A stretch of 10,324 nt of DNA. Origin: an uncultured Lachnospiraceae bacterium (lineage in GTDB: Bacteria > Bacillota > Clostridia > Lachnospirales > Lachnospiraceae). Below are positions 1 to 8,000 of the stretch, piece after piece. Positions within the stretch are counted from its first letter, which is position 1. Each line of letters opens with the position of its first letter. The notes beneath the pieces were generated by a model, which worked only from the letters and a program-made list of their open reading frames with translations, searched no databases and was not told the origin of the DNA. The stretch is from positions 16,744 through 27,067 of the forward strand of contig CAJTMZ010000022.1 of NCBI GenBank assembly GCA_910577445.1. The letters run 5' to 3'. The translations under genes and the position numbers were made by a program.

Positions 1-977
1 GGAAGAGCATCCGGGAGAAATCCCCGGCGGCGCTAAGGCGGATTTTAAAAGGAATCTGGATACCGCCGGCCAGTCTTTTTTTGTGGATTGCACAGTTTTA
101 TCGGGTTTCGGACAGCGCGGCATTTCAGATGAGATTTCCCGGAATACGGGAGTTTTTAAGGGAGATGGGCAATTACAGTCTCTGGATTTTGGAACGCCTG
201 ACAGGAAGAGGAGAAGGCTTTTGCGGTATTTTGCTTTTTTTGTTCCTGTTCCTTTTTCTTGCGGTTTCTGTCCGAATCAGGAATCCGTGGGCGGCGTTTG
301 TGATGATTTCCGCTTATTTGTTTGAGGCGGTATTCAGCGTCATGGTGTATCAGCTCCATATCTGGCATTTTATCGCGATTTGCTTTGTGCTGATTTGGGC
401 TTTGTGGGTATTGGCGGTTCAGAGACAGGAAAAGGGGCCCGCGGACAGAGTGGGCGCCGGAATGATTTTGGGAATACAGATGTTATTTTTAACGCTGTGC
501 ATAGGGATGTTTATGCAGTGGAACTCTGAGGAGGAGACTTCCAATCTGGATAACGCTTTACACGGACTTTATTCGGACGGGCGGGGCGCGGCTGAATACA
601 TGGAGCGGAATATCGGCAGGGAAGAACTTGTCTTTTCTTCCAATGTGTCGATGGCCTCCACGGTTCTCGCATGGCTTCCCGGCCGCAGGTGGTTTTATTT
701 TGCCGGAAGCGGAGAGCGGGCTTCCTACGCCGACTACAACGAGGAACAGGAACAACAGATTACCGTTGAAGAGCTGCTGTGTCTGGTTCGGACAAAATTT
801 GGGGACAGGGACGTATTTTATCTGCTGGATTCGGGCGGCTCCTGCATTACGGACGGCGAGAATCTTGCAAAATATGAGGTTTTGTACCGGACGCGGGAAA
901 AGACGGCAAGAGGGGAAGAGTATACGATTTACAGGATTCCGGTTTCCGGGGAAAACAGAAAGGACGGAGTGAATTAG
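1..977 (+). CDS. C-terminal part of a polytopic membrane protein, probable GT-C type glycosyltransferase (5' truncated by window)
   Basis: The reading frame is open from base 3 to a TAG at 975-977, about 324 residues, with no methionine codon near the edge, so the true start lies upstream. The TTG at base 81 is read as an internal leucine in a hydrophobic stretch. Seen: about five hydrophobic segments at visible residues 17-33, 67-87, 94-115, 117-135 and 148-170, the second being an extreme Leu/Phe run, then a soluble tail of about 150 residues. The tail, with short beta-strand and helix alternation and a segment reading AAEYMERNIG followed by VFSSN, resembles the exterior C-terminal domains of GT-C sugar transferases that use polyprenyl-phosphate sugars. 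The catalytic first loop is outside the window, so activity cannot be checked. The neighbouring gene begins three bases after the stop, consistent with an operon. Could instead be a non-enzymatic membrane protein of the same locus. Confidence 0.72.
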   Translation, partial: KSIREKSPAALRRILKGIWIPPASLFLWIAQFYRVSDSAAFQMRFPGIREFLREMGNYSLWILERLTGRGEGFCGILLFLFLFLFLAVSVRIRNPWAAFVMISAYLFEAVFSVMVYQLHIWHFIAICFVLIWALWVLAVQRQEKGPADRVGAGMILGIQMLFLTLCIGMFMQWNSEEETSNLDNALHGLYSDGRGAAEYMERNIGREELVFSSNVSMASTVLAWLPGRRWFYFAGSGERASYADYNEEQEQQITVEELLCLVRTKFGDRDVFYLLDSGGSCITDGENLAKYEVLYRTREKTARGEEYTIYRIPVSGENRKDGVN

Positions 978-980
978 GAT

Positions 981-2138
981 ATGAGGGAGCGGTTTGACAA
1001 AATTATCATTGGCGCCGGATTGTATGGCCTGTATGCCGCCGCCTTTTGCGCGGACAGGGGGCAGCGGGTCTTGGTGCTTGAATATGACGACGCTCCTTTC
1101 CAGAGGGCGACTTATATCAATCAGGCCAGGGTCCATATGGGCTACCATTATCCCAGAAGCCTTACCACGGCGGTAAAATCCGCCGGTTATTTCAGACGGT
1201 TTACGGAGGATTTCGGCTTCTGTATCCATGATAAATTTGACCAGATTTACGCCACATCGGGCAGATTTTCCTGGACAAACGCAAAACAGTTCCAGGAGTT
1301 CTGCAGGGCAGCGGAGATTAAATGCGAGGAGGTGGCGGCCTCCAAGTATTTTAAGGAGGGGATGTGCGACGGCGCCTTCCTTACGGAGGAATACACCTAC
1401 GACGCGAAAATCCTGCAGAAATATTACGAGGACAGGCTTTTCGGAAACAGTGCCGTTACCATGGTGTTCCATGCCCGCATTGATAAAATTCTGAAAAGGG
1501 AAGAAACCTGGGAGGTATGTCTGGCGGACGGAAAAAGTTATGAGACGCCCTATGTCCTTAATGCGACCTACGCTTCCGTGAACCAGATAATCGGCAAGGT
1601 GGAGGATACTGTGTCAGACGGTTTTGCCGGGGAAATGTTCCGGATAAAATATGAGCTTTGTGAAATTATTCTCTGTAAACCGTCGGAAAAGCTAAAGGAT
1701 ATCGGAATTACCGTCATGGACGGGCCTTTCTTTTCCATTATGCCTTTTGGAAAGACGGGGCTTCACTCCCTGACGGCGGTTACGTTTACCCCTCATATTA
1801 CCAGCTATGACGTAAGACCGTCTTTTTCCTGCCAGAGCGGGATGGAGGAGATGTGTTCGCCGGAAAATCTGGGGAACTGCAGTACCTGCCCCCATAAGCC
1901 GGAATCGGCATGGCCTTATATGTCCCATCTGGCGGATAAGTATATGAAGCCGGAGTACACTTACGGCTATGTGGAATCTTTGTATTCCATGAAGCCTATT
2001 TTAAAAAGCTCCGAGGTGGACGATTCCAGGCCCACGGCAATCAGAGTAATGAGCAGAAAGCCGGCCTTTGTCAGTGTGCTGTCGGGCAAAATCAACACGG
2101 TTTACGATTTGGACGGCTACCTGACGGAAGAAACGTGA
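981..2138 (+). CDS. FAD-dependent oxidoreductase (DAO-like fold), glycan-locus type
   Basis: Protein of 385 residues, presumed cytoplasmic. The N-terminus carries a Rossmann dinucleotide-binding motif, GAGLYG at residues 11-16, followed by VLE ending at Glu34, the acidic residue that normally binds the FAD ribose. Residues 44-58 (TYINQARVHMGYHYP) look like the flavin/substrate contact segment seen in DAO-type oxidoreductases. The ATG at 981 is supported by a GGAG-type site at 966-969. The gene starts three bases after its upstream neighbour stops. Residues 284-305 hold four cysteines and a histidine (C284, C292, C300, C303, H305), unusual for a simple amino-acid oxidase fold. No signal peptide or membrane helix is seen. 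Location among glycosyltransferases and a sugar aminotransferase suggests that it oxidises or rearranges a sugar or lipid-linked sugar, but the substrate is not evident. The flavoprotein call is firm and the role is inferred. Confidence 0.85.
   Translation: MRERFDKIIIGAGLYGLYAAAFCADRGQRVLVLEYDDAPFQRATYINQARVHMGYHYPRSLTTAVKSAGYFRRFTEDFGFCIHDKFDQIYATSGRFSWTNAKQFQEFCRAAEIKCEEVAASKYFKEGMCDGAFLTEEYTYDAKILQKYYEDRLFGNSAVTMVFHARIDKILKREETWEVCLADGKSYETPYVLNATYASVNQIIGKVEDTVSDGFAGEMFRIKYELCEIILCKPSEKLKDIGITVMDGPFFSIMPFGKTGLHSLTAVTFTPHITSYDVRPSFSCQSGMEEMCSPENLGNCSTCPHKPESAWPYMSHLADKYMKPEYTYGYVESLYSMKPILKSSEVDDSRPTAIRVMSRKPAFVSVLSGKINTVYDLDGYLTEET
1830..1895 (+). other. Four-cysteine cluster within the first flavoenzyme
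   Basis: Codons here give Cys284, Cys292, Cys300, Cys303 and His305, a C-x7-C-x7-C-x2-C pattern in the substrate-domain half of the protein. The CSTCPH part looks like a metal or iron-sulfur ligand turn, but structural disulfides or chance are also possible. Only the pattern itself is seen. Confidence 0.4.
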
Positions 2139-2171
2139 TTATGGACTGGCAAATTAGAATTTTTTTGGGGA

Positions 2172-2194
2172 TTTGAAAGGAGCATGGTTATAAA
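2172..2194 (+). repeat. Copy 1 of an exact 23-base direct repeat covering a ribosome-binding site and start region
   Basis: These bases are identical to 3918-3940. The segment contains AAAGGAG (2176-2182), a first ATG at 2184, then GTTATAAA, and is followed one base later by a second in-frame ATG at 2196. The identity stops just outside the segment on both sides, although the second ATG is also shared. Confidence 0.9.
2176..2182 (+). promoter_or_regulatory. Ribosome-binding site of the GtrB-like gene; decides between two ATGs
   Basis: AAAGGAG lies one base before the ATG at 2184, too close for normal initiation, and 13 bases before the in-frame ATG at 2196, which is somewhat long but workable. 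The downstream ATG is therefore preferred. The difference is only four residues (MVIN). Confidence 0.6.
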
Positions 2195-2195
2195 T

Positions 2196-3161
2196 ATGGA
2201 AAACAAGACACAGACCGTAAAGGAAAAGAAATTCATATCACTTGTTATTTATCTTCACAACGCGGCGCCCTGGCTGAAATTTTTTCTGGATACGGTTATC
2301 CGCACCTGTGAAAACCATTTTGAACAGTTTGAAATCGTTTGTGTGGACGACGCCTGCCAGGACAACACGGTAGAGCTGTTAAAGGAGTATGTGGAGGAGA
2401 AAAAGCTCCGGGTCATGGTGAACGTGGTGCATATGAGCTTTTTCCAGGGGTTGGAAAGCGCCATGAACGCGGGACGGGATATTGCCATCGGGGACTTCGT
2501 GTACGAGTTTGACGATATTTTCGTGGATTATGACGAGAATGTCATAATGGACGTTTACTATAAGCTTTTAGAGGGCAACGATATTGTAGCCGCCAGCAGC
2601 AGAGGGAAAATGCGGACGACCTCGCGGCTTTTTTATGCACTATATAATAAGACCAAACGGGGAAACGGCAAAATCGGGCCGGAAACCTTTCGGGTGATGT
2701 CGAGGAGGGCCATCAACAGAATCAAGTCCATGGGCCAGTATATTCCTTACAGAAAAGCGGTTTATATGGACTGCGGCCTTGGCAACGCCACGATTTATTA
2801 CGACAGCCGGGATGTGGACGTGCGGGTGAAAAACAAAACGGTGTCCTCGGAGCGGACGACGCTGGCGTTGGATTCTTTTATTTATTTTACCAATGTGCTT
2901 GAGAGAACCTCTGCTATTATCTGCGGCGCGTTTTTAATGGTCACGGTGTTTATGGGAGTTTATATTATCAGCGATTTTTTAAACGACAATACGAAGCCGG
3001 TGGAGGGCTGGCTTTCCACCATGGGTTTTCTGGCACTGGGATTTTTCGGGGTGTTTGCCCTTCTGACGATTATTTTAAAATATCTGTCGGTGATGCTGAA
3101 TTTAATCTTTAAACAACAGAGATATCTGGTTTCGGATATAGAAAAGGTGGTAAAACATTGA
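2196..3161 (+). CDS. GtrB-like family 2 glycosyltransferase with two C-terminal membrane helices
   Basis: The protein has 321 residues from ATG 2196, or 325 from ATG 2184; numbering here uses the longer form. A GT-A nucleotide-sugar domain fills residues 15-235: VDDACQD near 54-60 is the usual first Asp-rich strand end, and FDDIFVDYD near 109-117 sits where GtrB/DPM1 proteins have their DxD-like metal site. SRLFYALYNK (147-156) and ETFRVMSRRAINRI (167-180) match the GtrB pattern of an amphipathic interface followed by an FRxMSR segment. Two helices at about 243-263 and 277-303 anchor the C-terminus. Family knowledge: such enzymes transfer a sugar from a nucleotide donor to undecaprenyl phosphate at the inner membrane face. 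The sugar cannot be read from sequence. The next gene starts inside its stop codon (TTGA), indicating translational coupling. Confidence 0.85.
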   Translation: MENKTQTVKEKKFISLVIYLHNAAPWLKFFLDTVIRTCENHFEQFEIVCVDDACQDNTVELLKEYVEEKKLRVMVNVVHMSFFQGLESAMNAGRDIAIGDFVYEFDDIFVDYDENVIMDVYYKLLEGNDIVAASSRGKMRTTSRLFYALYNKTKRGNGKIGPETFRVMSRRAINRIKSMGQYIPYRKAVYMDCGLGNATIYYDSRDVDVRVKNKTVSSERTTLALDSFIYFTNVLERTSAIICGAFLMVTVFMGVYIISDFLNDNTKPVEGWLSTMGFLALGFFGVFALLTIILKYLSVMLNLIFKQQRYLVSDIEKVVKH

Positions 3162-3913
3162 GCGGAGAAGAATTATCAATCAATCTCCTGTTTCCGGTTC
3201 TGAACGAGCGGCTTCGCCTTCAAAACGGAATTGACAGGACAATGGCGTATTTGAAAGAAAACATTACCATTCCTTACCAGCTTACCATTTTAGACAACGG
3301 TTCCGACGACGAAACCCCGGAAACCGGCAGGAAGCTGGAGGAAAAATATCCGGAGGTATCTTACGTCCGGATGGAGGAGCGTGGCGTGGGCGTGGCTTTC
3401 CGGAAAGGGATTGCTTTAAATGAAAGCGCTCTGGTGGGCTACATGGACATTGATTTGTCCACGGATTTGAAATATCTGGGAAAGACCATCGAGCTGTTTC
3501 GGACACGGCCGGAGCTTGCTTATGTGAACGGGAGCCGTTTCAGTAAGGAATCGGATACAAAAGGAAGAAAGTGGTATCGAAAGATAACATCCATGGGGCT
3601 TGTTTTTCTGCTGAAGCTGTTTTTCCATATGAAAGCAACGGACGCCGTGTGCGGTTTTACTTTCCTTCGAAAGGACACTGCCAGGCGGCTGGCGGAGGTC
3701 TGCAGCAATGATAACGGGTGGTTTTATACCATAGAATTTCTGCTCCGCGCGGAGAGAATGGGAATAGTGATTTACGACATGCCTGTGGAGTGGCAGGAGG
3801 ATTACAACACCACCGTGAAGGTGTGGAAAACCATAAAGAATTACGTGGTTCGGATGTGGAAGCTGCATAAGGCGTTCCGGGAGGAAGAAAAAGAAAAGGG
3901 AAAGAAAGCCTGA
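3158..3913 (+). CDS. Soluble DPM1-like family 2 glycosyltransferase
   Basis: Protein of 251 residues, starting at a TTG that overlaps the upstream stop by four bases (TTGA), with AGGTGG at 3145-3150 as ribosome-binding site. GT-A landmarks are clear: LLFPVLNE (10-17), LDNGSDDET (45-53) for nucleotide contact, and YMDIDLSTD (95-103) with D97-x-D99 as the metal-binding DxD. VNGSRF (123-128) and DAVCGFTFLRKD (162-173) match the later part of polyprenyl-phosphate mannosyl/glucosyltransferases. The C-terminus is a basic, helical tail (about 225-251) without membrane helices, so membrane contact would be peripheral. Likely role: making a polyprenyl-phosphate sugar or adding a sugar to a lipid-linked acceptor; the donor is unknown. 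Coupling to the preceding GtrB-like gene suggests that they are produced together. The TTG start is less certain than the product class. Confidence 0.85.
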   Translation: MSGEELSINLLFPVLNERLRLQNGIDRTMAYLKENITIPYQLTILDNGSDDETPETGRKLEEKYPEVSYVRMEERGVGVAFRKGIALNESALVGYMDIDLSTDLKYLGKTIELFRTRPELAYVNGSRFSKESDTKGRKWYRKITSMGLVFLLKLFFHMKATDAVCGFTFLRKDTARRLAEVCSNDNGWFYTIEFLLRAERMGIVIYDMPVEWQEDYNTTVKVWKTIKNYVVRMWKLHKAFREEEKEKGKKA

Positions 3914-3917
3914 ACGT

Positions 3918-3940
3918 TTTGAAAGGAGCATGGTTATAAA
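3918..3940 (+). repeat. Copy 2 of the exact 23-base direct repeat
   Basis: Identical to 2172-2194 and in the same relation to the next gene: AAAGGAG at 3922-3928, a first ATG at 3930 and a second in-frame ATG at 3942, one base after the repeat ends. The two downstream proteins are unrelated, so the identity does not reflect duplicated coding sequence. Confidence 0.9.
3922..3928 (+). promoter_or_regulatory. Ribosome-binding site of the aminotransferase gene
   Basis: AAAGGAG has a one-base spacer to ATG 3930 and 13 bases to in-frame ATG 3942, exactly as at the GtrB-like gene. ATG 3942 also gives the N-terminus usual for the family (MLKRIDL), so it is preferred. Confidence 0.6.
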
Positions 3941-3941
3941 A

Positions 3942-5045
3942 ATGTTAAAGCGAATTGATTTGACAAGGGATTATGAGAAGCATAAAGAGGAATATCTGGA
4001 GGCAATTAAGGCAGTCTGCCAGGAAACGGCCTTTTCGGGAGGAAAATTCGCGGATAAGTTTGACAGGGAATTTGCGGATTACTGCAAAGTGCCCTATGCC
4101 GCGGGGGTAAACAACGGGACTTCCGCGCTGCACTGCGCCATGATGGCGCTGGGAATCGGCGAGGGGGACGAGGTGATTGTTCCGGCCAACACCTACATAG
4201 CAACCGCGTGGGGAGTGACCTATACGGGGGCTGTGCCTGTTTTTGTGGACTGTACCGGCGATACCTGGGAAATCGACCCTGACAAAATAGAAGAAAAAAT
4301 CACAAAAAAAACAAAAGCAATCCTTGGAGTCCATTTATACGGACAGCCTTTCGAGTATAATAAGGTAAAGACGATTGCCGACAGGCACGGGCTTTACGTG
4401 GTGGAGGACTGCGCCCAGGCCCACGGGGCGCTCTATGAGGGGAAGATGGCGGGCAGTCTGGGAGAGCTTGGGTGCTTCAGTTTTTATCCGGGTAAGAATC
4501 TATATGCTTTTGGAGAAGGCGGGAGCGTTACCTGTTATAAAAAGGAATACTTTGACGCCATTACCACCATCAAGAATCAGGGATGCCAGGTGAGATATTA
4601 TCACGATGTTGTGGGATATAATTACAGACTGGAAGGACTGCAGGGAGCGGTTTTGAGCGTCAGCCTGAAATATCTGCCGCAGTGGACAGCAAGACGCAGG
4701 GAAATCGGGCAAAGATATCTGAAAGAAATCACAAATCCGCTTCTTACCATGCAGGCCCATCCAAAGAACACGGAGCCGGTGTTCCATTTGTTTGTGATTA
4801 CGGTGGAGAACCCGGAGGATTTCCTTGCATATATGGAGAAAAAGGGAATCGAGTGCAACCGGCATTATCCGGTGCCCTGCCACCTGCAGAAAGCCTATAA
4901 GAATCTGGGATATCAGCCGGGGGACTGCCCTAACGCGGAGTATCTGGCTTCCCACTGCGTAACGCTTCCGCTTTTCCCTGAAATGACAGAGGAGGAAGCG
5001 GGGATGGTGATTGACGCCTGCAATGCTTATACGGGGAAAGATTGA
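3942..5045 (+). CDS. DegT/DnrJ/EryC1 family PLP-dependent sugar aminotransferase
   Basis: The protein has 367 residues from ATG 3942 (371 from ATG 3930; numbering uses the longer form), normal for the family. It is presumed cytoplasmic. Fold type I landmarks: NNGTSALH (61-68) at the phosphate-binding site, PANTYIATAWG (85-95), VEDCAQAHGA (158-167) with Asp160 contacting the pyridine nitrogen, and SFYPGKNLYAFGEGG (184-198) with Lys189 as the Schiff-base lysine. The YPGKNL-AFG-GG form is typical of nucleotide-linked 3-amino-sugar enzymes such as FdtB and QdtB, which move an amino group from glutamate to a 3-keto sugar. That suggests a 3-amino or related sugar in the glycan, but the exact carbon position is inferred. 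No partner dehydratase or isomerase is in the window, so the keto-sugar must be made elsewhere or by one of the flavoenzymes. It sits 17 bases beyond the upstream gene and 29 before the next. Confidence 0.92.
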   Translation: MLKRIDLTRDYEKHKEEYLEAIKAVCQETAFSGGKFADKFDREFADYCKVPYAAGVNNGTSALHCAMMALGIGEGDEVIVPANTYIATAWGVTYTGAVPVFVDCTGDTWEIDPDKIEEKITKKTKAILGVHLYGQPFEYNKVKTIADRHGLYVVEDCAQAHGALYEGKMAGSLGELGCFSFYPGKNLYAFGEGGSVTCYKKEYFDAITTIKNQGCQVRYYHDVVGYNYRLEGLQGAVLSVSLKYLPQWTARRREIGQRYLKEITNPLLTMQAHPKNTEPVFHLFVITVENPEDFLAYMEKKGIECNRHYPVPCHLQKAYKNLGYQPGDCPNAEYLASHCVTLPLFPEMTEEEAGMVIDACNAYTGKD

Positions 5046-8000
5046 AAAATCAGCAGTAGAAGGGGAATCGACTGATGGAAAGGAAAAAGGTTTCTATAAG
5101 AAAGCTTATATTCGCGGTAATGTTTTTATTGCTTACCGCATGGACATGCGTATTATGTTTTTATCATTTGGGCGAGGCCGGCACCCACAACTGGGACGAG
5201 GCAATCTACGGGATTAACGCCTATGAGATGATTCAGTCAGGAAACTGGTGGATACAGACTTACCGGTACGCGGTTGACTATTACAATTTAAAGCCGCCGT
5301 TTATTATGTGGTGCATCGCTCTGTGTTTTCAGAGTCTTGGTTTCAGCTTCTTTGCCATGCGGCTTCCCTCTGCCGTGGCCGCGGTGCTGCTGTTTGGGCT
5401 GATTTCTCTGTTTACGGCAAGACATTTCGGGAAAAAGGCTGCAATCATTGCGGGAATTGTTTTTGTTTCCTGCACGGACATGATTTTTTTCCATATGGCA
5501 AGGAGTGCGGACGCGGACGCTTTGTATTTGCTGATGTTTATGGCGGCCATGGCGTGCCTGTATGAGTCGGAAAAAAGGCCATGGCTGTTTACGGGCTGCG
5601 GCGTGTTTCTGTCGCTGGCCTTTATGGCGAAATGCATGCATATGGGAATCGGGGTAGTGGTTGTCATTTTATACCTGCCAAGAATCTACAAAAAGCTGAA
5701 AGTAAAGCATTACATCTGCGCAGCCATTGGCGCCGCTATTCCTACGGGAATCTGGGCCGTGGTGAGGTTTTCCTATGACGGATTTGCCTTCTTTGCACAG
5801 ATGTTTGGAATAGAAATCGTGGACAGAGTTACAAAGGAGTCCGATTATCTGGGCTATATCAGGTATTTCGGAACAAAGCCTGTGGTTTTGCTGTCCCTTT
5901 CGGCAGTGGTCGTGGCTTTGGTTCTCATATTCCTTCAAAAGAAAGAGGAAGAAAAAGCAGAGAAAACAAAAAGCCTGTTTGGGCGCGTCACAGGAAGTAA
6001 GCTGTATCTGTTCGTGCTCTGGCTCCTGGTATCCCTTGGCGCCTACAGCGCTTCCGGTTCCTTTATGGAGTGGTACGGCTATATCTGTTACTTGCCGTTT
6101 TGCATTATAACGGGAGCGGTTCTGGCGAAGGCATGCGACCTTTCCGGCAAAAAGAAGGCGGCCGCGCTGATATTGCTGCTGCTTCCGGTAATCGGTTTTG
6201 GAATCAGTGTGAAAAAATCTTTGTGGAACCTGCAGACACTGAACTATGAGAACAATACGGACATCAGAAGAGATATTTCTTCCCTGATAGAAAAGTACCC
6301 GGAATACCGGGGAGCGAGGATTTACATTGAAAACAGCCGGAACGAGTACTGCCGTCAGAATGAATGGGAGCAGAACAGTGTGGCGGACATTTATATTATC
6401 GGGGATTTGGAGCCCATAGAAGGGGGCGTTCCCGTATTTGTGGAAGATAAAGACGCTCTTTTGCTGATTTCAAAGAATCTGTTTGAGACATACAGTAATG
6501 TCCTGGCGGGAAGAGTCATTCTGGTTGATGGAGACGACTATCTGATATTCAGCAATGATTTTTATGGCTGAGCGAGACAAAAGGCGGCGGATTAATCCGG
6601 AAGAAGAAAAGTACGAATGAGGTGAAGATGAAGAAAACAATTATCGTGATGCCCGTGGCAAACGAGGAGGCGACCATGGGGTGGATACTGGATGAAATTT
6701 TAAGTCTGCCCTATGATAATTTACATGTTTATCCGGTAATTGACAGCTATTCGAAGGACAGAACGGAAGAGATTATACGGGACAGGGAGAAAAAATGCGG
6801 CAGGGTAAAATGCATTTTTCACGAAAAATCCACCGGGGTTATAAGCTGTTATCTGGAGGGCTTTAAGCGGGCCCTTGCCGACGGGGCGGAGAGGATAATT
6901 GAGATGGACGGCGGGGGAAGCCATCTTCCCTCGGAGATACCGCAGTTTCTGGAAAAGCTGGAGGAGGGCTACGACTGCGTATGGGGTTCCCGGTTTATGG
7001 AGGGAGGCTCCATGAGGGAACAGCCGCTTTACCGGAGAGTTTTGAGCCAGGGGGGAACCTTTTTATCCAACGCAGTGCTGGGCACAGGGCTTAAGGATAT
7101 GACCAGCGGATTTGAGGGATTCCAGAGGGAGATTCTTGAGAGAATGCGGTTGGACAGATTTCTCTCCACGGGACATATGTATCAGACGGAAATGCGTTAT
7201 TATTGCAGGAATCTGCGGACGGTGGAGGTTCCGATTCATTATGTGGGGACGGCCTCAAGCCTTAAGGGAAGCTCCGTGACGGAGGCTCTCAAAATCCTAT
7301 TTATGCTCAAAAAGCATGAGCCGGAGGTGTGCATATGGAAAAGGTAAAGTATCTGATTTTAGGGGCCGGTCCTGCCGGCCTTACTTTTGCAAATATGTTA
7401 AAAAGGAAAGGGGAGAATTCTTTCCTTGTCCTGGAAAAAGAGCGGGAAGCGGGCGGGCTCTGCCGTTCGGCGTTGGTTGACGGCAGCCCTTTAGATATCG
7501 GCGGCGGGCATTTTCTTGACGTGAAAAGGCCGAAAGTATGTGAATTTCTGTTTTCCTTTATGCCGGAAGAGGAGTGGGCACTTTTTGACAGAGACAGCCG
7601 GATTGACTTAAAAAGCGCGGTGGTGGGGCATCCTCTGGAAGCCAATATATGGCAGTTTCCGCTTGAGGAGCAGGTGGCATACCTCTCTTCCATCGCGAAG
7701 GCGGGGTGCAACAGCAAAGAGCCTATGCCGGAGCGGTTTGTGGAGTGGATTATCTGGAAGCTTGGACGGAAGATTGCGGATGATTACATGCTGCCCTACA
7801 ATCAGAAAATGTTTGCCGACGAGCTGGACGAACTTGGCATCTACTGGCTTGACAAGCTCCCGGATGTAAGCTTTGAGGATACTCTGCGCTCCTGTCTTGC
7901 CAGAAAACCCTACGGCACACAGCCGGGCCACGCTTCCTTTTATTATCCGAAGAAATTCGGGTACGGCGAGGTGTGGAAGCGGATGGCAAAGGCTGTTTCG